The notes below the pieces were generated by a model, which saw only the letters and a list, made by a program, of their open reading frames with translations, was not told the origin of the DNA and ran no database searches. Below are positions 1 through 7,521 of a DNA stretch of 10,635 nt, one piece after another. Within the stretch, counting starts at the first letter, position 1, and each line of letters begins with the position of its first letter. Source of the stretch: an uncultured Bacteroidales bacterium (GTDB lineage: Bacteria > Bacteroidota > Bacteroidia > Bacteroidales > UBA932); contig ONFK01000033.1 in assembly GCA_900317065.1 (NCBI GenBank), forward strand, positions 1-10,635. Reading direction: 5' to 3'. A program made the position numbers and the translations under genes.

Positions 1-1146
1 CCGATGGTCTATTTCGCAACCGCCCATTACGGTTTCGACGCCTCCATCCAAATCACCGCATCGCACAATCCCGCGGAGTACAACGGAATGAAGGTTTCCC
101 GCGAGAACGCCCTTCCCGTCGGGCTCGACACCGGCCTTGGACAGATCAAGGCCTGGATAGAAGAAGGCCGCCCCACCCCTCCCGCAGCCCGCAAGGGCGT
201 GGTGAAGGAAATCGACATCAAGCCGGACTACATCGCATTCCTCAATCAGTACAAGGGAGACTACGGCAATCTCAAGATCGCCTTCGACCTCTCCAACGGC
301 ATGGCCAACCTCTTCGCCAAGGAGATTTACAAGGGAGAGAACGCCGAATGGCTCTTCGACACCATCGACGGCCGCTTCCCGAATCACGAGCCCAACCCGC
401 TGATTCCCAAGAACGTGCAGCCTCTCAAGGAGCTGGTGGCAAAGTCCGGCGCCGACATCGGCGTAATCTATGACGGCGATGCCGACCGCGTGATGTTCGT
501 CGACGACAAGGCCCGTTTCGTGGCACCCGACCTCATCATCGCCATGATGGCCCTCTACTTCTGCGTCGAGCGCGGAGAGAAGAACCCCCGCGTACTCCAG
601 GAAATCCGTTCCTCCAAGGCGGTAGGGGAGTATCTGCAGCAGTACGGCGCCGAACTCCACACCTGGCGCGTCGGCCGTGCCTTCGCCGCACCCAAGCTCC
701 GCGAAATCGACGGCCTCTGGGGCGGGGAACTCGCCGGGCACTACTATTTCAAGGACTTCTTCTACTCCGACAGCGGAATGCTCGCCAGCATCATCGTGCT
801 GCGCATCGTGGCGGCCCTCAAGAAGCAGGGGAAGACCTTCAGCCAGCAGATAGACGAACTCACGAAATACAAGAATTCGGGCGAGGTGAACTTCCGCGTG
901 GAAGACAAGGCCGGAGCCATGGAGGCGGTGAAGAAGCACTTCGAATCCGCCGAAAAGCCCGAGGTGGTCATGGACTTCGACGGCTACCGCCTGGAGTTCC
1001 CGCAGTGGTGGTTCAACATCCGTCCTTCCAACACGGAGCCTTACCTGCGCTTCATCTGCGAGGCGACCACCGACGAACTCCTCGAAGAGAAAATCGCCGA
1101 GGCCGCGGCCATCATCGAAGGGCAGTTCGGAGGGAAGCGGGCATAG
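1..1146 (+). CDS. manB: Phosphomannomutase/phosphoglucomutase, 5'-truncated by window edge
   Basis: This cytoplasmic enzyme of the alpha-D-phosphohexomutase family interconverts hexose 6-phosphate and 1-phosphate (mannose and/or glucose), feeding nucleotide-sugar synthesis. The open frame runs from base 1, so the N-terminal part of domain 1 (perhaps 80 residues by family length) lies outside the window; the ATG at 4 is internal. Four family signatures are visible: the phosphoserine loop TASHNP (Ser codon at 61-63), the metal-binding loop DGDADR (about 472-489), the sugar-specificity loop GGELAGHYYF (about 721-750), and the C-terminal phosphate-binding motif RPSNTEPYLR (about 1021-1050). All key residues are intact, so the gene looks functional. 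Its TAG directly abuts the ATG of the M23 peptidase gene, which suggests co-transcription. Sugar preference (mannose versus glucose) cannot be settled here; the symbol follows the closest family sense. Confidence 0.93.
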   Translation, partial: PMVYFATAHYGFDASIQITASHNPAEYNGMKVSRENALPVGLDTGLGQIKAWIEEGRPTPPAARKGVVKEIDIKPDYIAFLNQYKGDYGNLKIAFDLSNGMANLFAKEIYKGENAEWLFDTIDGRFPNHEPNPLIPKNVQPLKELVAKSGADIGVIYDGDADRVMFVDDKARFVAPDLIIAMMALYFCVERGEKNPRVLQEIRSSKAVGEYLQQYGAELHTWRVGRAFAAPKLREIDGLWGGELAGHYYFKDFFYSDSGMLASIIVLRIVAALKKQGKTFSQQIDELTKYKNSGEVNFRVEDKAGAMEAVKKHFESAEKPEVVMDFDGYRLEFPQWWFNIRPSNTEPYLRFICEATTDELLEEKIAEAAAIIEGQFGGKRA

Positions 1147-2178
1147 ATGGGAAAACAGCAGGTGATAACAGTGCTGCTTGCGTTCCTGTCATTGACGGCG
1201 GGAGCGCAGGAGCATCGCTTCAGCCTCAAGGAGGCCGAGGAACTCATACCCCGCGAAGTCCTCAAACCGGTGAAATCCCTGATTCCCGGCAACAATCCTT
1301 CCGTCCACGACACCCTCGAAACATCCGACCCCGTAATCAAGATAGTTCTCTGCAACGACGGCACCTGGCACTATATGCGGGACGTCGCGGCAATGTCGGA
1401 CAGCGCCGTTTTCCGCAAGGCCTGGAAAGAGAACGTGCTCAACCCGTACGACTCGAAACTCGAGGACCTGCCGTTCCGGGTCACACTCTGCCTGGCGGAC
1501 TCCGCCAGCCGTTTCTGCTGCCCCCGTCAGGTGAAGGTGTTTTCCCCCTTCGGCTGGCGCAGGCGCCGCAATCATACGGGCGTGGACCTGCCTCTGGCGC
1601 ACGGCACTCCGGTGTATGCGGCCTTCGACGGCCGCGTGCGCTGCTCGATGTATTACAAGGGATACGGCAACATCGTGGTCATCCGGCACGCTTCCGGGCT
1701 CGAGACCAGCTACGCCCATCTTTCGGCGCGCAAGGTCGAGGCGGGCGACTTCGTTTCGGCGGGAGATGTGATAGGCCTCGGCGGCTCCACGGGCCGCTCC
1801 ACGGGCCCTCATCTACACTTCGAGACCCGCTACGAGGGCTACGCCTTCGACCCTCAGTGGCTGATGGACTTCGAGACCGGCACTCTCCGGCACGGATACT
1901 TCGTGCTCAAGCGCAAGTATCTCTCGAACACCTCGAAGTACTATCCGGAGTCCGAAGACGAGGAAGAGGAGATTTACAAGACCGAAGAAGAGGACAGGGC
2001 CGAGGCCGAGCGCATCGCAAAGGAGATGGCGGCCGCCCAGTACCATACTATCAAATCGGGGGATACCCTGCTGGGGCTGGCGGCCAGATATCACACTACA
2101 GTGAGCGCCATCTGCAAGCTTAACGGAATCAGCCCCTCCACCACTTTGAGAATAGGCAGAAAATTAAGAGTCAAATAG
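1147..2178 (+). CDS. Exported M23 family metallopeptidase with C-terminal LysM domain
   Basis: A 343-residue protein predicted to cut or remodel peptidoglycan peptides in the periplasm. Residues 1-20 form a signal peptide ending in TAGAQ, with no lipobox Cys. Residues about 130-240 are an M23 (LytM/lysostaphin type) domain: HTGVD gives zinc ligands H143 and D147, YAHLS gives H191, and GPHLHFE gives H222/H224, so the metal site is complete and this is unlikely to be a degenerate activator such as EnvC/NlpD. A strongly acidic, probably helical linker (about 268-297, rich in Glu) leads to a LysM domain at about 299-343 (YHTIKSGDTLLGLAARY), which binds glycan. The ATG at 1147 abuts the stop of the upstream mutase gene and the stop is 2 nt before the next gene, so it is an operon member. 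The N-terminal 25-125 region is not recognised. Confidence 0.9.
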   Translation: MGKQQVITVLLAFLSLTAGAQEHRFSLKEAEELIPREVLKPVKSLIPGNNPSVHDTLETSDPVIKIVLCNDGTWHYMRDVAAMSDSAVFRKAWKENVLNPYDSKLEDLPFRVTLCLADSASRFCCPRQVKVFSPFGWRRRRNHTGVDLPLAHGTPVYAAFDGRVRCSMYYKGYGNIVVIRHASGLETSYAHLSARKVEAGDFVSAGDVIGLGGSTGRSTGPHLHFETRYEGYAFDPQWLMDFETGTLRHGYFVLKRKYLSNTSKYYPESEDEEEEIYKTEEEDRAEAERIAKEMAAAQYHTIKSGDTLLGLAARYHTTVSAICKLNGISPSTTLRIGRKLRVK

Positions 2179-2180
2179 TT

Positions 2181-3251
2181 ATGAAAAAACTGATCTTCGC
2201 CGTCCTGGTCCTGGCGCTTGCGGCCTGCCGCAGCCGGGAACCCGAGCTCTACACCATCCACAACGCTTCCGGCATGGAGGCCTCCATTACGAATTACGGC
2301 GGGCGCATAGTCTCGCTGCTGGTGCCCGACCGCGAAGGGCGCATGCGCGATGTCGTGCTGGGCTTCGACGATCTCAAGGATTATTATCCGGAACGCAACG
2401 AGACCGATTTCGGCGCAAGCATCGGCCGTTACGCGAACCGCATCAAGGACGGCCTCATCAGCATCGACGGCAAACAGTACCAGCTGCCCAGGAACAACTA
2501 CGGACACTGCCTTCACGGTGGCACCCGGGGCTGGCAATATCAGTTCTACAAAGCCGTGGAGGTCTCGGCAAACCGGCTGAAACTGGAGCGGGTCTCTCCC
2601 GACGGCGACCAGGGCTTCCCCGGCAACGTCACCGCAAGCGTGACCTTCACCCTGACGGACGACAACAGGCTTGACATCCGCTACGAAGCCGTTACCGACG
2701 CCCCTACGGTCATCAACATGACCAACCACTCCTATTTCAATCTTTCCGGAGACCCCGGCAGCCATGACATCCTGAACGACGAACTCTACATAAACGCATC
2801 CCGTTTCACTCCTGTGGACGACACTTTCATGACCACCGGCGAGATCTGGCCCGTGGAGGGAACCCCTATGGATTTCCGTGTCCCCAAGGCGATAGGAAAG
2901 GACATCGATGCGGACTATGAGCAGCTTCGCAACGGTCACGGCTACGACCATAACTGGGTGCTGGACACCGCAGGCGACGACAGCGTAGTGGCTGCATCTC
3001 TCTATTCTCCGGTTTCCGGGATTGAACTGAAGGTGTATACCGATGAACCCGGCATACAGGTTTACTGCGGAAACTTCCTGGACGGCACGGTCACCGGAAA
3101 GGGCGGCGTCGTTTACGGACATCGCACCGCCGTATGCCTGGAAACCCAGAAATTTCCCGACACTCCCAACAAACCCGAATGGCCTTCGGCCCTGCTGAGG
3201 CCCGGAGAAACCTATACCAGCCACTGCGTTTTCGAGTTCGGAACAAGATAG
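2181..3251 (+). CDS. galM: Aldose 1-epimerase (mutarotase), lipoprotein form
   Basis: A 356-residue GalM-family enzyme that interconverts alpha and beta anomers of free aldoses such as galactose or glucose. Catalytic residues line up with the family: the LHGG His (H112), the TNHSYFNL His (H183), Asp in GYDHNW (D256) and the catalytic Glu in LETQKFPD (E321); the GRYANRI substrate-binding segment is at 82-88. Unlike the textbook cytoplasmic enzyme, it begins with a lipoprotein signal peptide with lipobox LAAC (Cys16), so it should be anchored in the envelope, facing periplasm or surface. The ATG at 2181 gives exactly this signal peptide and sits 2 nt after the M23 stop; the next gene begins 11 nt after its own stop. 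The envelope location fits a role on sugars released outside the cytoplasm by glycan degradation (inference). No defects seen. Confidence 0.93.
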   Translation: MKKLIFAVLVLALAACRSREPELYTIHNASGMEASITNYGGRIVSLLVPDREGRMRDVVLGFDDLKDYYPERNETDFGASIGRYANRIKDGLISIDGKQYQLPRNNYGHCLHGGTRGWQYQFYKAVEVSANRLKLERVSPDGDQGFPGNVTASVTFTLTDDNRLDIRYEAVTDAPTVINMTNHSYFNLSGDPGSHDILNDELYINASRFTPVDDTFMTTGEIWPVEGTPMDFRVPKAIGKDIDADYEQLRNGHGYDHNWVLDTAGDDSVVAASLYSPVSGIELKVYTDEPGIQVYCGNFLDGTVTGKGGVVYGHRTAVCLETQKFPDTPNKPEWPSALLRPGETYTSHCVFEFGTR

Positions 3252-3262
3252 AACGAGAGTTT

Positions 3263-5014
3263 ATGAAAAAGTATTTCCTCATACTTACGGCCGCCCTGCT
3301 CTGCCTGGCCTGCGAAGAAAACAATCAGCCGGTTGAACCCCGGGAAGAAAGCGACTCCATCGTATTCGAAGGCTCCAAAACCATTGAAGCCGACGTTGCA
3401 GGCGATAATGTAAAACTGGTTTTCACCGCATCTGAGCCCTGGCAGGCCGTCTGCTCCGCCGACTGGATAAGCCTTGCCCCAGCGTCCGGTTTCAACGGCC
3501 GCTGCGAGGCCCTGCTGGGCGTGAAGGCGAACAACGGATACGAAGCCCGCGCCGCCTATGTGGCTTTCACCTGCGGCAGCGCGAAGGACACCGTCCGTGT
3601 AACTCAGACGGCCAGAGACCTGCTCTCCATCGACCCGGACCATTTCACCGTGGGCAAGGAAGGGGGAGTCTATGTGGCAAATATCCAGGCGAATGTGCAG
3701 TATGTGATGAATGTCCCCGCCGAGGCTGAAGAATGGCTGAAGGTTACGGAAATGGGAGGCAAGGCTGTGGATGAGAAGTCTGTCCAGGTCACGGTCTCCG
3801 AAAACCGTGACGTTCATGCCCGCTCCGCCAAAATCAGACTGACTTCAGGCGACAGGACGGCCGGGCTTACCATCTCCCAGTCGGGAGAGGAGCCTGTGCT
3901 CAGCGGGACTGTGTCCGACGTCAAGGCCGCCGCCTCCGGGAAGGATTTCTCCGTTTCCGTGACGACCAACCTCGAAATTGCCGCGGACGTCCCTTCCTGG
4001 ATTACCGCCAGCAGGACGGACGAAGGCTTCGATTTCAAGGTTTCCGCCAACAACGGCGATAAAAGCCGCAGCGGCTCCGTGAGGATTTACAACGCCGAAT
4101 TCAAGAAGGAACTCTCCTTCAACGTCACGCAGAAGTCGTTGAGCTCGCTCTACATACTTGCTATAGGCAACAGCTTCTCTGTAGACGCCATGCAGTATCT
4201 CTACCAGATCCTTCAGGAACTGGGATACAGGGACATCTATCTGGGCAACCTCTATATCGGAGGATGCACCCTGCAGACGCACGCCGGCAATGTTACAAAC
4301 AACTCCAGGGCCTATACCTATTATGTCAACAAGACCGGAAGCTGGACGAACACCGCCAACTTCGCTCCTCTAAATGCGATGAAGGAAATGGACTGGGACT
4401 ATGTGAGCATGCAGCAGGCCAGCGGATCCTCCGGCGTGGCCGATAGTTACGAGCCCTATCTTTCCACTGTCATGGAGAGCGTCAAGGCCAACTGCCCCGA
4501 AGCAAAGCGCATGTGGCACATGACCTGGGCCTATCAGGGGAACTCGACTCACAGTGAGTTCAGCAAGTACGATAAGAATCAGATGGTGATGTACAATGCC
4601 ATTGTGAATGCTGTCAAGACCAAGGTGCTTGCCCATGAAGAAATCGACTTCGTCATCCCTTGCGGCACCGCCGTGCAGAATCTGCGCACCAGCTTCATCG
4701 GCGATACCATCACCCGTGACGGCTACCATATGTCTTACGACTACGGCCGTTTTGTTACAGGTCTCATGTGGGCACGCCAGATTACCGGAAAGAGCATAGA
4801 GGGCGTCAGTTATACTCCTTCGGGATACAGCTATACAGAGGAGGATATACTGGCCATAAAGGAAGCGGTTGATAATGCACACAAAACTCCCTACGAGGTG
4901 ACTGCGTCCAAATATCCTGGCAAGCCCGGTTTCGTAGAGATAGACTCCGATGACCCTGCAGTGATTCTTGCCGGCAACGGATTAAATATTGAGGATTATA
5001 ATAAGCGGAAATAA
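3263..5014 (+). CDS. Lipoprotein with BACON-type repeats and DUF4886 (SGNH-like) hydrolase domain; C-terminus probably frameshifted
   Basis: This 583-residue frame starts at ATG 3263, chosen because it begins a lipoprotein signal peptide (MKKYFLILTA..., Cys17 in CLAC); the frame is open further upstream only by overlap with galM. About 34-117, 121-208 and 213-291 are three beta-sandwich repeats, each closing with a BACON-like VTQ/ISQ strand (VRVTQTA, LTISQSG, FNVTQKS). From about 297 comes a DUF4886 SGNH-type domain: block I IGNSFS (nucleophile S304), QQAS at 384-387, and a C-terminal DGYHM giving D486 and H489. A surface esterase acting on substituted glycans is plausible; the substrate is unknown. 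The last 40 residues or so run into a TAA at 5012-5014, but a matching C-terminal extension is encoded in another frame from 5005 to 5388. The full-length ancestor was probably about 710 residues. The hydrolase domain itself is complete, so the short product could still be active. Confidence 0.88.
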   Translation: MKKYFLILTAALLCLACEENNQPVEPREESDSIVFEGSKTIEADVAGDNVKLVFTASEPWQAVCSADWISLAPASGFNGRCEALLGVKANNGYEARAAYVAFTCGSAKDTVRVTQTARDLLSIDPDHFTVGKEGGVYVANIQANVQYVMNVPAEAEEWLKVTEMGGKAVDEKSVQVTVSENRDVHARSAKIRLTSGDRTAGLTISQSGEEPVLSGTVSDVKAAASGKDFSVSVTTNLEIAADVPSWITASRTDEGFDFKVSANNGDKSRSGSVRIYNAEFKKELSFNVTQKSLSSLYILAIGNSFSVDAMQYLYQILQELGYRDIYLGNLYIGGCTLQTHAGNVTNNSRAYTYYVNKTGSWTNTANFAPLNAMKEMDWDYVSMQQASGSSGVADSYEPYLSTVMESVKANCPEAKRMWHMTWAYQGNSTHSEFSKYDKNQMVMYNAIVNAVKTKVLAHEEIDFVIPCGTAVQNLRTSFIGDTITRDGYHMSYDYGRFVTGLMWARQITGKSIEGVSYTPSGYSYTEEDILAIKEAVDNAHKTPYEVTASKYPGKPGFVEIDSDDPAVILAGNGLNIEDYNKRK

Positions 5015-5388
5015 CCCTGACGCATTATGCGTATTATAATTCAACAGGAGGATCAGCCCTTACAAGTCAGGCCGGTGGCAGCCCAGCAACTAACTTGAAC
5101 CAGTTTGCTGCAACTAAAATCTTTACAAAAGAAGAAATCCCGATAGGCTCCCTGATATTACTGAAACGAGGCTTCCAGTACAGACCGGAAGGATGGACAG
5201 CGCTTAATACGAAGACGAGCAACCGTCCGGGAAATGTTACTGCGCAATTGGTGGAAGCCACCAAGTCCTGGTGGGGGAACTGGAATTACAGGGCTTTCAA
5301 CGTGGCCAAGTCCGGGAATCCGCCGCTTGACGCCGCCGGCCAGGCGGAACTGGACAACGCCTTCTTCATCTACGTCCCGAAGAAGTAG
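5005..5388 (+). pseudogene. Out-of-frame C-terminal domain of the BACON/DUF4886 lipoprotein
   Basis: This frame is open from 5005 (after TAA 5002-5004) to TAG 5386-5388 and encodes about 127 residues that read as folded protein: THYAYYNSTGG near its start, then an aromatic-rich domain with ATKIFTKEEIP, YRPEGW, SWWGNWNYRAFN and ending FFIYVPKK. It has no ATG; the only nearby alternative start is TTG at 5095, in the middle of the convincing sequence. There is no signal peptide. It overlaps the end of the upstream gene by 10 nt, and restoring one base near 5004 would join the two into a continuous reading ...NIEDYN-x-AEITLTHYAYYNS... I recall similar YRPEGW-type tails on Bacteroidetes DUF4886 proteins, but cannot check this. 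The best explanation is a one-base deletion (or a sequencing/assembly error) in one long gene; a separate TTG-started gene is less likely. Confidence 0.65.
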
Positions 5389-5409
5389 GGGGCGCAAGGA
5401 CAGGAACGC

Positions 5410-6315
5410 TTAACCCTGCTTCCCCGGCCGGAGGATCATGAAGAGCACGGCGGCGACGCAGACGGCGACGCCGATACCCATTTTGACTGTCAGGGGCTCT
5501 CCGAACAGGAGCGTCCCTATCATTATCGCCGTCAGCGGCTCGAATACTCCGAGGATGGAGGTCTTTGTGGGGCCGATATAACGGGAGGATACCGCCAGGG
5601 TGAGGAGCGAAATCATAGTCGGCACGATTGCAAGGCCGATGAGATTCCCCCAGTCGGCGGCGCTGTCGACGCCCTCCGTGATGCTGCCGCCCTGGATGGC
5701 CCTGATGGCGGCGAACAGGGCCGCACCCGTCAGCAGTGCATAGAGGGTCAGCGTATGCTCGGAGACATTCTTTATGCGCTTGCTGCGGTTCACGATGACG
5801 AGATAAAACGCGTAGCTGAGGGCCGATGCGACGGCCAGGATAATGCCCGGGAGCCTGACGGATGCCCCCTGTGACGGACTCGACAGCAGCAGGATGCCTC
5901 CGAAGGTGGCGATAATGGAAAGCCAGGTCTGCCAGCTGGGGTAGAAGCGCAGGAAAACCATGATGAGGGCCACGAACACCGGATAGAGATACACCAGCGT
6001 CGTAGCCAGCCCCGAAGGGATGAACTCGTAGGAGAAGAAGAGGAAGAGGCTGCTGCAGGCGAAAAGGATGCCCAGGAATGCAAGCAGGACTATTTCGCCG
6101 CCCTTGACCCGGAAGCGTTCCCGCTTTGCCAGCATCCATGCGGCAAGGATGGATGCGGAGATGCCGTAACGGAAGAAGAGCATGACCAGAACCGGAACTC
6201 CGCTGTCCAGAAGAGGTTTCGCGAAAAGCGGATTGGTCCCGTAAGAAACCCCCGCGATGAATCCGGCCAGATACCCAGCCAGCCGCTTTTCCCTGATATC
6301 AATATTCTGTGCCAA
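5410..6315 (-). CDS. EamA/DMT-superfamily permease
   Basis: A 301-residue, very hydrophobic inner-membrane protein with about ten predicted membrane segments arranged as two EamA repeats (roughly 12-145 and 155-297), typical of drug/metabolite exporters. Seen features are the N-terminal GFIAGVSYGTNPLFAK segment, the repeat-end ATTLVYLYPVFVALI, and in the second half the GPTKTSILGVFEPLTAI segment with EPL before the last two helices (MIGTLLFGEPLT), a classic EamA pattern. The substrate cannot be told. The chosen start is a TTG at 6313-6315; no in-frame ATG gives a full first helix, and a Bacteroidetes -7 element at 6341-6348 would put the transcript start about 20 nt upstream, which supports the TTG. 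It lies 42 nt downstream of the DinB-type polymerase gene and converges on the left operon, 21 nt from the 5388 stop. Confidence 0.9.
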   Translation of the reverse strand: MAQNIDIREKRLAGYLAGFIAGVSYGTNPLFAKPLLDSGVPVLVMLFFRYGISASILAAWMLAKRERFRVKGGEIVLLAFLGILFACSSLFLFFSYEFIPSGLATTLVYLYPVFVALIMVFLRFYPSWQTWLSIIATFGGILLLSSPSQGASVRLPGIILAVASALSYAFYLVIVNRSKRIKNVSEHTLTLYALLTGAALFAAIRAIQGGSITEGVDSAADWGNLIGLAIVPTMISLLTLAVSSRYIGPTKTSILGVFEPLTAIMIGTLLFGEPLTVKMGIGVAVCVAAVLFMILRPGKQG

Positions 6316-6340
6316 AATCTGTACTTGCTGAAATGGGGTG

Positions 6341-6348
6341 CAAAGATA
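6341..6348 (-). promoter_or_regulatory. Probable -7 promoter element for the permease gene
   Basis: On the minus strand this reads TATCTTTG followed by CACC, matching the Bacteroidetes housekeeping -7 consensus TAnnTTTG. It lies in the 42-nt gap between the polymerase stop and the permease TTG, giving a predicted leader of about 20 nt. No TTTG -33 element stands at 19-21 nt spacing, so strength is uncertain. It suggests the permease can be transcribed apart from the upstream polymerase gene. Confidence 0.45.
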
Positions 6349-6357
6349 CAGATTTTA

Positions 6358-7521
6358 TCACAGACGGGATGTATTTTTGTTTGACGCCAGTTTCTCGTCG
6401 TAACTCCTGTCCCATTCCCTGTAATACTCCATCTGGGGATCCTCGAACAGGGACATCTGTATGGCCGATTCATGCGTGAGTTTGCTCACGCCCAGCCCCA
6501 CCTGCCGGATGGGAGTCTGCCCGTCCCAAACCTCCGCCAGCAGCCTGCGGGCCTCGTTCAGGATGACGGCCGTCACGTCTGTGGGCTGCTCCGTGCGGCA
6601 CTGCTTCTGCACCACCGAAAAATCCTTGTACTTTATGAACATCGACACCGTCGACGCCCGGAAATTGTCGCGCCTGATCCTGTGTGCAACTATGCAGGCC
6701 ACGTTGAACAGCGCCCGGTCGATGTCTTTGGGATCCGTCAGATCCTTGGAGAAGGTGCGCTCGGCGCTGTAGCTCTTGGCCTCGGCCATCTCCGTCTCCA
6801 CCGGGGAATCGTCCCGGCCGTTGGCGTTCTCGTGCAGCTGCAGGGCGAACTTCTGCCCCACCAGTTGCGTGAGGGAGCCCATGCCGAGCTGCGCCAGCTG
6901 GCCTATGGTATGGATGCCGTTCGCAGTGAGACGCTCTTCGGTCTTCTTCCCCACCCAAAGAAGGTCCCGCACCCCCAGCGGCCACATCTTCTCCTGCACC
7001 TCATTCTCCCAGAGGGTGTGCACCTTGTCCGGCTTTTCGAAGTCGGAAGCCATCTTCGCCAGCAGTTTGTTGGAACCTATGCCCACGTTCACTGTGAACC
7101 CCAGTTCGGCCTTCACCTCTTCCTTGAGCCGGTTGGCAACTTCCACGGCGTTTCCCGCATTGCAGCGGAAGGTCATGTCGATGAAGCATTCGTCAATGGA
7201 GAACTGCTGCAGCACGGGGGAGTAGTTCCGGCAGATGGAAATGAAGCCCTCCGAGCAGGCCTTGTACCAGGCCCAGTCTCCCCGCACTATCACCAGCGAC
7301 GGGCAGGTGCGCAGCGCCATCGACACCGGCTGCGCCGTCTTGATGCCCAACTTCTTTGCAGGGATGGATGCGGCCGTGATGATGCTCCTGCGGTCGGATG
7401 GATCGCCGGACACCACCGAAGGCACCAGCCGTATGTCCGGCTTCCCCTCGCGCACCATCTTCACCGCAGACCAGCTGAGGAACGCGGAGTTCACATCTAT
7501 ATGGAAGATGATGCGCTGCAT
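6358..7521 (-). CDS. dinB: Y-family translesion DNA polymerase (DinB/Pol IV type)
   Basis: A 387-residue error-prone polymerase expected to bypass lesions in the cytoplasm. The palm opens with FHIDVNSAF (catalytic D9, probable steric gate F14), the second catalytic site is QFSIDECF (D110, E111), and the NVGIGSNKLLAKMASDFEKP block is at 145-164. A helix-hairpin-helix-like segment follows (about 185-225, LLWVGKKTEERLTANGI), then the little-finger domain (about 245-350). Near the C-terminus QMSLF (355-359) matches the beta sliding-clamp binding motif. The finger motif reads ITAASIPAKKLGIKT rather than the E. coli-like STASYEARKFGV, and the residue two after the first catalytic Asp is Asn, placing it in a divergent DinB-like subgroup rather than classical Pol IV. 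The ATG at 7521 overlaps the preceding TAA by one base (TAATG), so translation is probably coupled to the pyrophosphatase-like gene. No LexA-like operator was recognised. Confidence 0.93.
   Translation of the reverse strand: MQRIIFHIDVNSAFLSWSAVKMVREGKPDIRLVPSVVSGDPSDRRSIITAASIPAKKLGIKTAQPVSMALRTCPSLVIVRGDWAWYKACSEGFISICRNYSPVLQQFSIDECFIDMTFRCNAGNAVEVANRLKEEVKAELGFTVNVGIGSNKLLAKMASDFEKPDKVHTLWENEVQEKMWPLGVRDLLWVGKKTEERLTANGIHTIGQLAQLGMGSLTQLVGQKFALQLHENANGRDDSPVETEMAEAKSYSAERTFSKDLTDPKDIDRALFNVACIVAHRIRRDNFRASTVSMFIKYKDFSVVQKQCRTEQPTDVTAVILNEARRLLAEVWDGQTPIRQVGLGVSKLTHESAIQMSLFEDPQMEYYREWDRSYDEKLASNKNTSRL

Noticed and set aside
1005..2123. A 372-codon plus-strand frame overlapping the mutase and M23 genes
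   Set aside because: It is rich in Arg, Pro, His and Gly and has no recognisable domain; it is a shadow of GC-rich genes in another frame.
2091..3224. A 377-codon minus-strand frame antisense to the aldose epimerase gene
   Set aside because: The plus-strand frame has all epimerase catalytic motifs; the antisense translation has no family signature.
5045..5051. AGGAGG-like Shine-Dalgarno sequence upstream of the orphan C-terminal domain
   Set aside because: No start codon follows at a suitable distance, the translated sequence across it reads as protein, and this phylum does not rely on such sites.
5366..6139. A 257-codon minus-strand frame within the permease gene
   Set aside because: Composition is dominated by Arg, Pro, His and Gly; the permease frame explains the region with about ten membrane helices.
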